A stretch of DNA of 64,000 nucleotides from Taklimakanibacter albus (lineage in GTDB: Bacteria; Pseudomonadota; Alphaproteobacteria; Rhizobiales; Aestuariivirgaceae). The notes below the pieces were generated by a model, which was given only the letters and a program-made list of their open reading frames with translations, made no database searches and was not told the origin of the DNA. The position numbers were made by a program, and so were the translations under genes. How positions within the stretch are numbered: the stretch's first letter is position 1; the number at the start of each line of letters is the position of its first letter. Location: the NCBI RefSeq assembly GCF_016595235.1, contig NZ_JAENHL010000008.1:1820624-1884623 (forward strand). The letters run 5' to 3'. Shown piece by piece: positions 47,851 through 59,119 of the stretch.

Positions 47851-48589
47851 AGCCCTGCACGATCAGGATCGCGCCGCCGACAATCACCACGGCGTCGAGG
47901 ATCGCGGTATGCGCCTTGAGCGAGAGACGATGTGTCAGGCGTTTGGCGATGAAGGCGCCGGGCAGCGCCGCAACACCGATCACCGCGGCCATGATCCAGG
48001 AGGACAGCGACAGCATGCCGGCCGACTGGAAGACCAGTGTCTTGACGGCGCCGATGACGATCGAGATGCCGGCGTCGGTGGCGATCACCGCCGGCCCCTG
48101 GAGACCCGCCGCCAGCAGGATCGACAGCAGCACGACGCCCGAGCCGGTGGTGCCGCCGACGAGCAAGCCATAAGCGGCCCCCGCCGCGGCGACACCCTTA
48201 TTCGGCAGATGCCCGCGCAAGCGGGTGAGGATGCGGCGCACCGGCACTAGAAGGATCAGCACGAAACCGATCAGCATGGCGACGTGGCCGCCCGACAGAA
48301 GCGTGTAGAGATAAGCGCCGATGAAACAGAAGGGCACCGCGCAGAGTGTGATGAGAAGTGCCCGCGGTGCGTCGAAAGAGGTGCGGAAGGCGACGAGCCG
48401 GCTCGAATTGGTCATCAAGGCGGCGACTGCGATCACCGGCACCACCGCCTGCGGCCCGATGATCGGCACCAATACCGGCGGCAGCAGCAGGCCAGTGCCG
48501 TAGCCGGTGACCCCGCCGATGATGGCGGCGATGAAAGCGGCCAGCGCCACCAGGGCGTAGTGCAGCAGGCTCACATCGCCGTCGAGCAT
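47837..48589 (-). CDS. TauE/SafE-family membrane permease
   Basis: A 250-residue membrane protein with about eight hydrophobic segments in two half-repeats, each with the TauE/SafE-type GxxxGxGxG/GGTTG motif ([14 protein letters not shown] and [16 protein letters not shown]). The family exports sulfite, sulfoacetate and related anions. ATG at 48589 has GGGGAGG seven bases upstream; longer frames are unlikely. It is the only transporter between echA and rpsT and may have been inserted along with the Hsp70-like gene. Confidence 0.88.
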   Translation of the reverse strand: MLDGDVSLLHYALVALAAFIAAIIGGVTGYGTGLLLPPVLVPIIGPQAVVPVIAVAALMTNSSRLVAFRTSFDAPRALLITLCAVPFCFIGAYLYTLLSGGHVAMLIGFVLILLVPVRRILTRLRGHLPNKGVAAAGAAYGLLVGGTTGSGVVLLSILLAAGLQGPAVIATDAGISIVIGAVKTLVFQSAGMLSLSSWIMAAVIGVAALPGAFIAKRLTHRLSLKAHTAILDAVVIVGGAILIVQGFSGS

Positions 48590-48620
48590 CAGGCCTCCCC
48601 TTGCCGAGTCTCCTCTTTGC

Positions 48621-48665
48621 GCATCGGCTTGTCCGAAAACCGCGTCGTACTTTTCGGGTCGATGC
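48621..48665. repeat. Intergenic palindrome, GCATCGGC family, copy 3
   Basis: Arms GCATCGGC (48621-48628) and GTCGATGC (48658-48665, one mismatch), inner CCGAAAA and TTTTCGG. It lies in the 77-base gap between two leftward genes and ends one base before the stop of the Hsp70-like gene (48667). Same family as 15075 and 29467. Confidence 0.8.
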
Positions 48666-48666
48666 T

Positions 48667-49980
48667 TTAGTTCCGCATCGCCCAATCCTCGGGCCGCTCG
48701 GCGCGCCCGATCAGCGCCAGGCCATAGGCAATAGACTCGAATTGATCGCCGGTCATCAGCCGGTCTTCGCCGAAGCGTTCGCCGAAGACCCTCCAGATCG
48801 CCGGAATGAAAGACGAGCCGCCGGTCAAGAAGACCTTGTCGATCTCATGTGCGCCGAGCCCGGCCTTGGCCAGGGCCTCGTCCACCGTCTCGGCGATGCG
48901 CGCGACGTCATCGGCGATCCAGTCCTCGAAATCGGCGCGCGCGATCGTCTCCTCGATGTCGATCCCGTCCTGCCGGAAGCGGAAATCCGCCTGGTCGGCC
49001 GATGACAGCGCTACCTTGGCGGCGGAGACCGAACGATACAGAGCAAAGCCCAGATCGTTTTCCACGATGTCGATGAGCTTCTGGAGCGCTGCCGGGTCGA
49101 CGGCGGAGCGTTCGAGCTCGATGAGCTCCTTCAGATCGCCATTCGACTTCATCATCGCCAGCTGGTTCCAGCGCGCGAAATTGGCGTAATAGCCATTGGG
49201 GATGGCGAGCCTTTTGCCGAAGGAGACATAGTCCGAGCCCTTGCCGAGGCGGGGCGAGACGACGCGATCGATGATGCGGTAGTCGAAAGCGTCGCCGGCG
49301 ATGCCGATGCCGCTATGGCCGAGCGGCGTCGCCTGGATGCGGCCATCATGGCGCTCGAAGCGCATCACCGAGAAGTCGCTGGTGCCGCCGCCGAAATCGG
49401 CGACCAGGATGGTCGCGTCCTCCTTGATCTGGCGGGCATAGAAGAAGGCCGCCCCCACCGGCTCATAGACATAATGTCCGTGCTCGACGCCGAGCCGGCC
49501 GAAGGAGGTGCGGTAGCGCTTCATCGCCAGGGCCTCGTCGGGGCTGGCGCCGGCGAAGCGCACCGGACGGCCGATGACGATCTTGCCGGCATCGAACGAC
49601 AGCGGACGGTCGGCATGGCGCAGGAGGCTGCGCAGAAAAGCGCTGAGCAGATCCTCGAAGCGGAAATTCTGCCGGAAGATGCGGGTCTGCGCGAAGGAAG
49701 GGCTCGCCGCGAAGGTCTTGAAGGACTGGATGAAGCGATGCGCCGCCGACCCGACGAGGAACTGCTCGACCGCCCAGGGCCCGCCTTCCATGCGCAATTG
49801 GGTGCCGGCACCCTGATGGTCCTCCCAGAAGCACAAAGCCGAATTGTACGTGCGATGGACGACGCCATTCTGGGTGAAGTGCAAGGCTTCGGCGGCACCT
49901 TCGGGTCCCGCAAGCGCGATGACCGTATTGGTCGTGCCGAAATCGATGCCGATCGATATGTCGTCGGGGGCGCTGGTCAT
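48667..49980 (-). CDS. Hsp70-like ATPase (YegD-type, no substrate-binding domain)
   Basis: A 437-residue actin/Hsp70-fold ATPase: phosphate-1 GIDFGTTNTVIALAG at 11-25, phosphate-2 LVADFGGGTSDFSV, and adenosine motif VFLTGGSSFIPAIW. The length stops after the nucleotide-binding domain, so the peptide-binding half of DnaK is missing, as in YegD. Function of this subfamily is poorly known. Leftward, with TauE downstream and divergent from the secreted hypothetical gene. Confidence 0.88.
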   Translation of the reverse strand: MTSAPDDISIGIDFGTTNTVIALAGPEGAAEALHFTQNGVVHRTYNSALCFWEDHQGAGTQLRMEGGPWAVEQFLVGSAAHRFIQSFKTFAASPSFAQTRIFRQNFRFEDLLSAFLRSLLRHADRPLSFDAGKIVIGRPVRFAGASPDEALAMKRYRTSFGRLGVEHGHYVYEPVGAAFFYARQIKEDATILVADFGGGTSDFSVMRFERHDGRIQATPLGHSGIGIAGDAFDYRIIDRVVSPRLGKGSDYVSFGKRLAIPNGYYANFARWNQLAMMKSNGDLKELIELERSAVDPAALQKLIDIVENDLGFALYRSVSAAKVALSSADQADFRFRQDGIDIEETIARADFEDWIADDVARIAETVDEALAKAGLGAHEIDKVFLTGGSSFIPAIWRVFGERFGEDRLMTGDQFESIAYGLALIGRAERPEDWAMRN

Positions 49981-50094
49981 GATTGTCTCTGGAGATTGGG
50001 GCGGCTTCCATAGCTATGACAATCGGCGAGCGCAACGCTTTAGATGCATGGGCGGCGAAAATGCGCTAAATTACGCCGGAGCAGAGGTTGAGAC

Positions 50095-50778
50095 ATGCCC
50101 CGCTTCCGCATCTGGATCGCCGCCATCGTGCTGGCCTCCGCCGGCCTCGCCGCTCCCGCTGTCGCCAATACGCAAATGCTTCCCGTCGAGGGCCCTTGGG
50201 CGCCGGATGATTATGTTACCGCGATTTTCGCGGTCCAGAACGGCAAGATCACCTTGCCGCGGCGCGGCAATCCGAAGACGGAAGCCTTCTTCGACCGCCT
50301 GATCGACCGCGGCAATATCGACCAGCTGATGGCGGGAGCGGAAAGCGCCTCCCGGAAGCACCAGCAGATTCTGCTGATCCTGTCGGCGACCGGTGAATTC
50401 CGCAGCCGCTATGGCTATGCGGTGGCGCTCGGCGACGACGTCCAGAACGAGCTCGTCGACATCCAGATCTTCCGGCTTGCCTTGATCGACCGGCTGGCGC
50501 TCATCGACGAGGCGCAAGCCTGCTGCGGCAGCGCCATCGCCACGACGCTCCACGGCACGCTCGATACGCTGGCCGAAGCCCATACTTTCCCTAGTGATAA
50601 GCTCATAATGCTGGCACAGGCGCTGGCGGTCTCCTATCCGGTGATCCGGCCCAGGCTGGCGCAGCTGGACCAGGACGCCCTTATCGCCCGTCTCGAGGGC
50701 CTGATGGCCCGGGAAGCCGATCCCGGCCTCCATTCCGCCCTGGCGGCGGTCCTAAAAGCCGCAAGACACGGCAATTGA
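50095..50778 (+). CDS. Secreted hypothetical protein
   Basis: A 227-residue protein with a Sec signal peptide (RIWIAAIVLASAGLAAPAVAN, cleavage near 25) and a helical mature part. Visible segments are WAPDDYVTAIFAVQNGKITLP, LIDRLALIDEAQACCGS (adjacent Cys pair) and a Leu/Ala-rich C-terminus. I do not recognise a domain. The stop leads directly into the rpsT promoter. GAGG lies ten bases before the ATG. Confidence 0.6.
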   Translation: MPRFRIWIAAIVLASAGLAAPAVANTQMLPVEGPWAPDDYVTAIFAVQNGKITLPRRGNPKTEAFFDRLIDRGNIDQLMAGAESASRKHQQILLILSATGEFRSRYGYAVALGDDVQNELVDIQIFRLALIDRLALIDEAQACCGSAIATTLHGTLDTLAEAHTFPSDKLIMLAQALAVSYPVIRPRLAQLDQDALIARLEGLMAREADPGLHSALAAVLKAARHGN

Positions 50779-50803
50779 CGGGCTGACCCCGGGCGATTAT
50801 AAG
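50775..50803 (+). promoter_or_regulatory. Probable sigma-70 promoter of rpsT
   Basis: TTGACG (50775-50780) and TATAAG (50798-50803) are separated by 17 bases and both match the housekeeping consensus well. It overlaps the last bases of the preceding gene and lies about 100 bases upstream of rpsT, leaving a leader of roughly 95 bases. Confidence 0.65.
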
Positions 50804-50906
50804 CCCCCCCATCCGATAAGGGGATAGGCAGCCGCGCGCGCTTCCGGCGCAGCGGCATTATTGCATTGAACCGAATCGACCGGTTTCAACTTCAGGAAGT
50901 CAATTC

Positions 50907-51170
50907 ATGGCGAACACAAGTTCGGCGAAAAAGGCGACACGCGTTTCGGCTCGCCGTGCCGTCATCAACAAGAACCGCACCAGCCGCGTGCGCACCTCGG
51001 TACGTAAAGTCGAAGAGGCAATCGCGTCCGGCAACAAGTCCGTCGCAGAAGCCGCCCTCAAGGCGGCCGAGCCGGAACTCATGCGCGGCGCCCAGAAGGG
51101 CGTGCTGCATAAGAACGCCGCGTCCCGCAAGGTGTCCCGCCTCGCCAAGCGCGTGAAGGCGATCAAGTAA
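50907..51170 (+). CDS. rpsT: 30S ribosomal protein S20
   Basis: An 87-residue basic protein with the S20 pattern [24 protein letters not shown] and alternating basic helices to KRVKAIK. It binds 16S rRNA early in 30S assembly. AGGAAG precedes the ATG by eight bases. Directly upstream of dnaA on the same strand, the conserved alphaproteobacterial order. A strong terminator follows 37 bases after its stop, so dnaA is a separate transcript. Confidence 0.98.
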   Translation: MANTSSAKKATRVSARRAVINKNRTSRVRTSVRKVEEAIASGNKSVAEAALKAAEPELMRGAQKGVLHKNAASRKVSRLAKRVKAIK

Positions 51171-51207
51171 CAGACTGATATTTGGCCGATTTTCCGGCCA
51201 TCCACAG

Positions 51208-51246
51208 ACGGCGCGACGGAAAACCCCGGACGCGCCGTTTTTCTTG
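51208..51246 (+). terminator. Rho-independent terminator of rpsT
   Basis: Arms ACGGCGCG (51208-51215) and CGCGCCGT (51231-51238) form an 8-bp GC-rich stem followed immediately by a run of T residues (TTTTTCTT). It lies 37 bases past the rpsT stop and fits a classical intrinsic terminator. Confidence 0.8.
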
Positions 51247-51334
51247 TTCAGGCTACTGACGGTTTGGCGCAAAAATTGGCATTACTTTTCAATTACTTAG
51301 AAGAGTGAAGCGAAAGAGTTGGACGAAGGCCGAT

Positions 51335-51432
51335 GAATCCATGGGCCGCCGAATATGGGAATCCAATTTTTGTGGCGGTAGTGATTTTTCTGCACCTGTA
51401 CCGCGCGGTCGATTGATTCAGGCATGCGAGTC
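51335..51432. promoter_or_regulatory. Cluster of four GANTC (CcrM-type) sites upstream of dnaA
   Basis: GAATC at 51335 and 51359, GATTC at 51415 and GAGTC at 51428 fall within 98 bases. GANTC is the target of the cell-cycle methyltransferase CcrM in alphaproteobacteria, and in Caulobacter methylation of such sites influences dnaA expression. Clustering by chance is possible but less likely than in random sequence. Confidence 0.5.
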
Positions 51433-51686
51433 AACGACTTGTCGATCAGGCCCATGACGTGAAGGGCAGATCGGGCACCGTCCAAAGAAAATTCCGTACA
51501 CGGAGAAGCGTCCAAGTTCTGTTGTCACGGCGGAGGGCTTGTGAGTATGGTCATTGGGCGCTGCCTGAGGGGTTGCGGCACGAAGTGATGGGTAAGTCAG
51601 TGAAGGTCACCATAGGGGCACTTAGTGACCAAGTTTTCTAAATCAGGGTCGCCTTAGGTTCTTTATCGAACCGGAAAGGAGTTTGG

Positions 51687-51710
51687 CTTGCGGATCAGTC
51701 GATCCGCAAG
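51687..51710 (+). promoter_or_regulatory. Perfect hairpin in the dnaA leader
   Basis: CTTGCGGATC and GATCCGCAAG form a perfect 10-bp stem with a four-base loop (AGTC), 63 bases before the dnaA start. No T-run follows, so it is unlikely to be a terminator. As a leader RNA structure or a dyad for a DNA-binding protein it could regulate dnaA. Confidence 0.6.
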
Positions 51711-51773
51711 AGGGTAGTTGCGTGCCGAAAGCGCGGCCAATCGCTGTGAGTACAAGAAAATAGGGGTTTAGGT

Positions 51774-53219
51774 GTGATGACAGATGCGGCGGTGATCGAA
51801 CTCAAGCAGAGCTGGGGCAGGATAGCCCAAAGGCTCAAGGCGGAATTGGGTGACGATCTTTACACAAGCTGGTTTGCGCGGATGGAGCCGGAGGAATGCG
51901 TCGATGGGCGCCTTGCGGTTTCAGTCCCCACCCGTTTCCTCAGAAACTGGATCGAGACGCATTACGCTCAGAAACTTTTGAAAGCGAGCGAGGCCGAGCT
52001 CGGCCATCTCGATAATGTTCATGTGAAAGTGCGCACGCGCGGCGTGCCGCAGCGCCCGCAGGATGTCGCCGAACGGCGCATCATTCGCGATGAGATGCAG
52101 CCGGAGCCGCAAACACGCATGGCGCAGCCGCAGCCGGCGCAAGCCTTGCTGCACCAGCCGACGGGTGAGCGCGGCTCGCCGCTCGATCCCCATCAGACCT
52201 TTCACAGCTTCATCACCGGCGGCTCCAACCGGCTCGCCCACGCGGCGGCGCAGCGCATCTCGGAATCGCAACCGGGCCTGCCGGTCAGCTTCAATCCGCT
52301 GTTCATCCATTCGGCGGCGGGGCTCGGCAAGACGCATCTGCTCAATGCGATCGCCTGGCGGGTGCGCGAGCGGCATCCTGAGCGCAAGGTGCTGTTCATC
52401 ACCGCCGAACGCTTCATGTATCATTTCATCGGCGCGCTCAGGTCGCGCGACACGATCGGCTTCAAGGACTTCTTCCAGTCGATCGACGTCTTGCTCATCG
52501 ACGACTTCCAGTTCCTGCAGGGCAAGTCGATGACGCAGGAATTCTACCACACTTTCAATTCGCTGGTGGACGCCAAGCGCCAGATCGTCATCGCCGCCGA
52601 CGCGCCGCCGGCCCAGCTCGACGCCATCGACCAGCGCATGCGCTCGCGCCTGATGGGCGGGCTCGTCGTCGACATCGAGCTGCCCGAGCTCGACCTCAGG
52701 CGTGAGATCCTGGCGCGCCGCCTTGCCGAAGTGGCGAAGCGCGACCCGCAGATCCGGGTCGATCCCGATGTCGTCGAATTCATCGCCAACAAGGTGCAGG
52801 GCGGCGGCCGTGAGCTCGAAGGAGCGCTCAACCGCGTCATCGCGCATCAGCAGTTCTCGCATGCGCCGCTTTCGGTCGACTTGGCCGCGATGGTCTTGCG
52901 CGACATGTCGGCCAATCCCGACCAGTGCCGGGTGCGCATCGACGACATCCTCAAAGTGATCGGGCGCCATTACAATGTGGCGCGCGCCGACCTCCTGTCG
53001 CCGCGCCGCGCCCGCTCGGTGGTGGTGCCGCGCCAGATCGGCATGTATCTGGCCAAGAAGCTCACGCCGCGCTCGCTGCCCGAAATCGGCCGCCGCTTCG
53101 GGGGGAGGGACCATAGTACAGTCCTGCACGCCGTGCGTAAGATCGAGGAGCTGATGAAGAGCGACGACCGGCTCGCCCGCGAAGTCGCCTTGCTCGTCCG
53201 CCTCATCGAGCAGCAATAG
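51774..53219 (+). CDS. dnaA: Chromosomal replication initiator DnaA
   Basis: A 481-residue DnaA: N-terminal domain I (LKQSWGRIAQRLKAELGDDLYTSWF), a flexible Gln/Pro-rich domain II (about 105-140), AAA+ domain with Walker A SAAGLGKTHLLNAI near 185 and Walker B VLLIDDFQFLQGK, and the C-terminal DNA-binding signature GGRDHSTVLHAVRKIEEL. It opens the origin and is also a transcription factor. The first codon is GTG at 51774 with ATG directly after; either could be used. The upstream region has cell-cycle-type signals. Confidence 0.97.
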   Translation: MMTDAAVIELKQSWGRIAQRLKAELGDDLYTSWFARMEPEECVDGRLAVSVPTRFLRNWIETHYAQKLLKASEAELGHLDNVHVKVRTRGVPQRPQDVAERRIIRDEMQPEPQTRMAQPQPAQALLHQPTGERGSPLDPHQTFHSFITGGSNRLAHAAAQRISESQPGLPVSFNPLFIHSAAGLGKTHLLNAIAWRVRERHPERKVLFITAERFMYHFIGALRSRDTIGFKDFFQSIDVLLIDDFQFLQGKSMTQEFYHTFNSLVDAKRQIVIAADAPPAQLDAIDQRMRSRLMGGLVVDIELPELDLRREILARRLAEVAKRDPQIRVDPDVVEFIANKVQGGGRELEGALNRVIAHQQFSHAPLSVDLAAMVLRDMSANPDQCRVRIDDILKVIGRHYNVARADLLSPRRARSVVVPRQIGMYLAKKLTPRSLPEIGRRFGGRDHSTVLHAVRKIEELMKSDDRLAREVALLVRLIEQQ

Positions 53220-53233
53220 CAGCGGAGAGAACC

Positions 53234-53524
53234 GTGGCCGGTGCACTGTCGGATCTCATGTCAGTGTCCCAGGTGTACCTGGTCCCGGCTTCAATTTTAT
53301 TCGGCGCTATAGGCGTTGCCACGACTGAACAGCTGAAGACCCTGATTTCGCTACTCGGACTGCTTACGAGTGCGATCTGGTTCTACCGGATATCGGTATG
53401 GCAAGGCGTGGACAACATTGACTGGCTAACCACGCTGACTTTGTCCGGCATTTTCGTACTGAGTTGGACGATCTCCCTGATCGCCCATGCGAGAAACTGG
53501 CGGAGAGAGGTTCGTAAGGCCTGA
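53234..53524 (+). CDS. Small hypothetical membrane protein between dnaA and dnaN
   Basis: A 96-residue protein with three hydrophobic segments (about 11-30, 34-52 and 63-83) and a basic C-terminus (RNWRREVRKA), suggesting an inner-membrane protein with its tail in the cytoplasm. GTG start at 53234 has GGAGAG six bases upstream and lies 14 bases after the dnaA stop, so it is probably cotranscribed with dnaA. No family recognised. dnaA and dnaN are often adjacent, so this gene is an insertion of unknown role. Confidence 0.6.
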   Translation: MAGALSDLMSVSQVYLVPASILFGAIGVATTEQLKTLISLLGLLTSAIWFYRISVWQGVDNIDWLTTLTLSGIFVLSWTISLIAHARNWRREVRKA

Positions 53525-53625
53525 CCTGCCGCCAGATCTCGGCTAAGCCTTGCTTGCAAGCCTTGCGTAGCGCGATCAAAGGCGCCAATGTATCCGGCCC
53601 AATGAGCTAACAGGATTGCGATACT

Positions 53626-54738
53626 ATGCGGGTGACTATCGAAAGATCGGCCTTTCTCAAGGCTCTCAACCATGTGCAGAGTGTGGTGGAGCGGCGTAAT
53701 ACGATACCGATCCTGTCCAATGTGCTTGTCCAGGCCAAGGGCGAGGCGGTGAAGCTCACCGCCACCGACCTCGATATCGAGATCATCGAGACGGTGGCGG
53801 CCGAAGTCGCCCAGGACGGCGCCGTCACGGTCGCCGCCCATATGCTCTACGACATCGTGCGCAAGCTCCCCGACGGGGCCCAGCTCGAGCTCGACCAGGG
53901 GCCCGATACCGGCCGCGTCGCCATCAAGGCGGGGCGCTCGCGCTTCGCCCTTCAGGCGCTGCCGCCCGAAGATTTCCCGGATCTCAATGCGGGTGAGCTC
54001 GCCAACCGCTTCACCCTGAAGGCTTCCGATCTCAAGGGCCTCGTCGAGAAGACCCGTTTCGCCATCTCGACCGAAGAGACCCGCTATTATCTGAACGGCA
54101 TCTATCTGCACGAGGTCGCGGCCAACAAGACACTGCGCGCCGTCGCCACCGACGGCCACCGCCTCGCCCGGGCCCAGGTGCCCTTGCCCGAGGGCGCCAA
54201 GGGCATGCCCGGCATCATCGTGCCGAGGAAAACTGTGCTCGAGCTCGTCAAGCTCATCGAAGGCGATGACGGCGAAGTCGAGGTGGCGCTTTCCGCCTCC
54301 AAGATCCGCTTCTCCTGCAACGGCCTGACGCTGACCTCCAAGCTCATCGACGGCACCTTCCCCGATTACGAACGGGTGATCCCGCGCAACAACGATAAGA
54401 CGCTCGATGTCGACACCAAGCTGTTCTCGAGCGCCGTCGACCGGGTCTCGACCATCTCCTTCGAGAAGGGCCGCGCGGTGAAGCTGAATGTCGGCGATGG
54501 CCGCGTGGTGCTCACCGTCAACAATCCGGATTCGGGCTCGGCGGAAGAAGAGATCGCCGCGACCTATGACGCGGAGCCCATCGATATCGGCTTCAATTCG
54601 CGCTACCTCCTCGACATCGCCTCGCAGATCAAGAGCGATACCGCCAGGTTCCAGCTGGCCGATGCGGGCTCGCCCACCATCGTGCTCGATCCCTCCGACG
54701 ACCAGGCGCTCTACGTCCTGATGCCAATGCGGGTGTGA
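53626..54738 (+). CDS. dnaN: DNA polymerase III beta subunit (sliding clamp)
   Basis: A 370-residue clamp with three repeated domains; start MRVTIERSAFLKALNHVQSVVERRNTIPILSN, then TVATDGHRLA-type region (LRAVATDGHRLARAQV) and C-terminal VLMPMRV. The C-terminal end contributes to the hydrophobic pocket that binds polymerase and partner peptides. Length is normal. The following 371-base gap is filled with GC-rich repeat hairpins. Confidence 0.97.
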   Translation: MRVTIERSAFLKALNHVQSVVERRNTIPILSNVLVQAKGEAVKLTATDLDIEIIETVAAEVAQDGAVTVAAHMLYDIVRKLPDGAQLELDQGPDTGRVAIKAGRSRFALQALPPEDFPDLNAGELANRFTLKASDLKGLVEKTRFAISTEETRYYLNGIYLHEVAANKTLRAVATDGHRLARAQVPLPEGAKGMPGIIVPRKTVLELVKLIEGDDGEVEVALSASKIRFSCNGLTLTSKLIDGTFPDYERVIPRNNDKTLDVDTKLFSSAVDRVSTISFEKGRAVKLNVGDGRVVLTVNNPDSGSAEEEIAATYDAEPIDIGFNSRYLLDIASQIKSDTARFQLADAGSPTIVLDPSDDQALYVLMPMRV

Positions 54739-54740
54739 TT

Positions 54741-54810
54741 TCTCCCCTCTCTCCCGCGCAGCGGGGAGAGGGAGGGGCCCAACGCGCCAGCGTTGGGAGG
54801 GTGAGGGGCA
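54741..54810. repeat. GC-rich hairpin repeat in the dnaN-recF gap, unit A
   Basis: Consists of a CTCTCCC...GGGAGAG stem around CGCGCAGCG, followed by GGGGCCCAACGC and GCGTTGGGAGGGTGAGGGGC. It starts right after the dnaN stop. It is oriented opposite to unit B, and the two share GGGTGAGGGGC / GCCCCTCACCC sequences. Confidence 0.75.
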
Positions 54811-54880
54811 TCCCTGTTGTCTCTTCTCATTCTGCTGCGGCGATCACCAGATTCAAACGACCATTGCACCAAGAGACCGG

Positions 54881-54947
54881 GTGCCCCTCACCCTCCCATT
54901 GCTGCGCAATGGGTCCCTCCCTCTCCCCGCTATCGCGGGGCGAGGGC
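54881..54947. repeat. GC-rich hairpin repeat in the dnaN-recF gap, unit B
   Basis: Begins GTGCCCCTCACCCTCCCATT, contains CATTGCTGCGCAATG and ends CTCCCCGC...GCGGGGCGAGGG. It is the same family as unit A in reverse orientation, so A and B form a large inverted repeat with about 70 bases between. Confidence 0.75.
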
Positions 54948-55052
54948 GTCGGGTGCGCGGCCTCGAAGACCGGATGCGAATCCGGCGGGGAGTTGCTATC
55001 CCAAAGTGTCAGTCTTACCCATCGATCTGGAATGCAAACCTTGCTTCATGAG

Positions 55053-55095
55053 AGGCCCCTCACCCTCGCTCCCCCCGCTCGCTCGGGGCGAAGAC
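55053..55095. repeat. GC-rich hairpin repeat in the dnaN-recF gap, unit C
   Basis: A shorter unit AGGCCCCTCACCCTCGCT...CCGCTCGCTCGGGGCGAAG, same orientation as unit B and ending 15 bases before the recF start. It could fold in the recF leader next to the ribosome-binding site. Confidence 0.65.
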
Positions 55096-55109
55096 ATGAG
55101 AGGCGTTGA

Positions 55110-58675
<3,566 letters not shown>

Positions 58676-58683
58676 CGTTTTAT

Positions 58684-58823
58684 CCTCCCCCTTGTGGGGA
58701 GGGTCGGCCCGATAGGGCCGGGGTGGGGGTCGGGTGGTATCGCAAATTTGCCCCTGCGTCTTTCGGCCAGTCTTATTGATACCACCCGACCCCCACCCCT
58801 GACCCCTCCCCACAAGGGGGAGG
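58684..58823. repeat. Large inverted repeat after gyrB
   Basis: Left arm 58684-58740 and right arm 58779-58823 are inverted copies: 58720-58740 and 58779-58799 pair perfectly over 21 bases, and the 22-23-base outer parts pair apart from one extra G. The left arm also carries a GGCCC-GATA-GGGCC mini-hairpin missing in the right. The 38-base loop shows no motif. It would form a very stable stem after gyrB and may stop transcription. Confidence 0.85.
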
Positions 58824-58862
58824 GGAAGCAGGCACGAATGGGGTTCAAGTGGTCTTCAAGAC

Positions 58863-58891
58863 TTGCCCCGGGGCCCTCGTTTCGCTATATG
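58863..58891 (+). promoter_or_regulatory. Possible promoter of rpsA
   Basis: TTGCCC (58863-58868) and TATATG (58886-58891) are 17 bases apart, about 230 bases upstream of rpsA and downstream of the post-gyrB inverted repeat. The match is moderate; its position would place a structured leader on the rpsA message. Confidence 0.35.
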
Positions 58892-58914
58892 ACCCCCCGT
58901 TCCAGGCCGCCCTT

Positions 58915-58960
58915 TTGAGGGCGCGCTCACGGGGCGCTTCGGTCACCCAGGCGCCCTCAA
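58915..58960 (+). promoter_or_regulatory. Stem-loop in the rpsA upstream region
   Basis: TTGAGGGCGC (58915-58924) and GCGCCCTCAA (58951-58960) form a perfect 10-bp stem enclosing 26 bases, which themselves contain GGG/CCC pairing. It lies 160 bases before the rpsA start in the gap of 444 bases between gyrB and rpsA. Ribosomal protein S1 represses its own message in E. coli through leader structure, so a regulatory role is possible but not shown. Confidence 0.5.
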
Positions 58961-59119
58961 CTGTTTCCGGACCATACTCGCGCCCAAAGCCTGGTTGGCC
59001 CTGTGTGCCGGAAATGACGTGGTTTGCCCGCCTGGCACCTATTTTGGTGACGGCGCCTAGCGGGAGGTCCTGCGGATATAGCCGTGGGCCAGCCTCGATT
59101 ACTCAGGAAACCGAAACAC

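Larger units (their letters stand above)
51247..51773. other. Long dnaA upstream region without a gene
   Basis: No convincing coding frame is present on either strand in these 527 bases. The region is AT-richer than its surroundings. It contains four GANTC methylation sites (51335-51432), a GGTCAC/GTGACC dyad (51605-51630) and a perfect 10-bp hairpin (51687-51710). I looked for a cluster of DnaA boxes and a parS site and saw neither, so I do not call an origin here. Confidence 0.6.

Noticed and set aside
51297-51515. Small minus-strand frame in the dnaA upstream region
   Set aside because: No recognisable start signal, no typical codon bias and no known family; likely chance.
51171-51773. 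Chromosomal origin in the dnaA upstream region
   Set aside because: No cluster of DnaA boxes or clear AT-rich unwinding element was seen, and in several Rhizobiales the origin is elsewhere (near hemE).
54739-55109. CRISPR array in the dnaN-recF gap
   Set aside because: The repeats are few, differ in length and alternate in orientation, and there are no uniform spacers; they are hairpin repeats.
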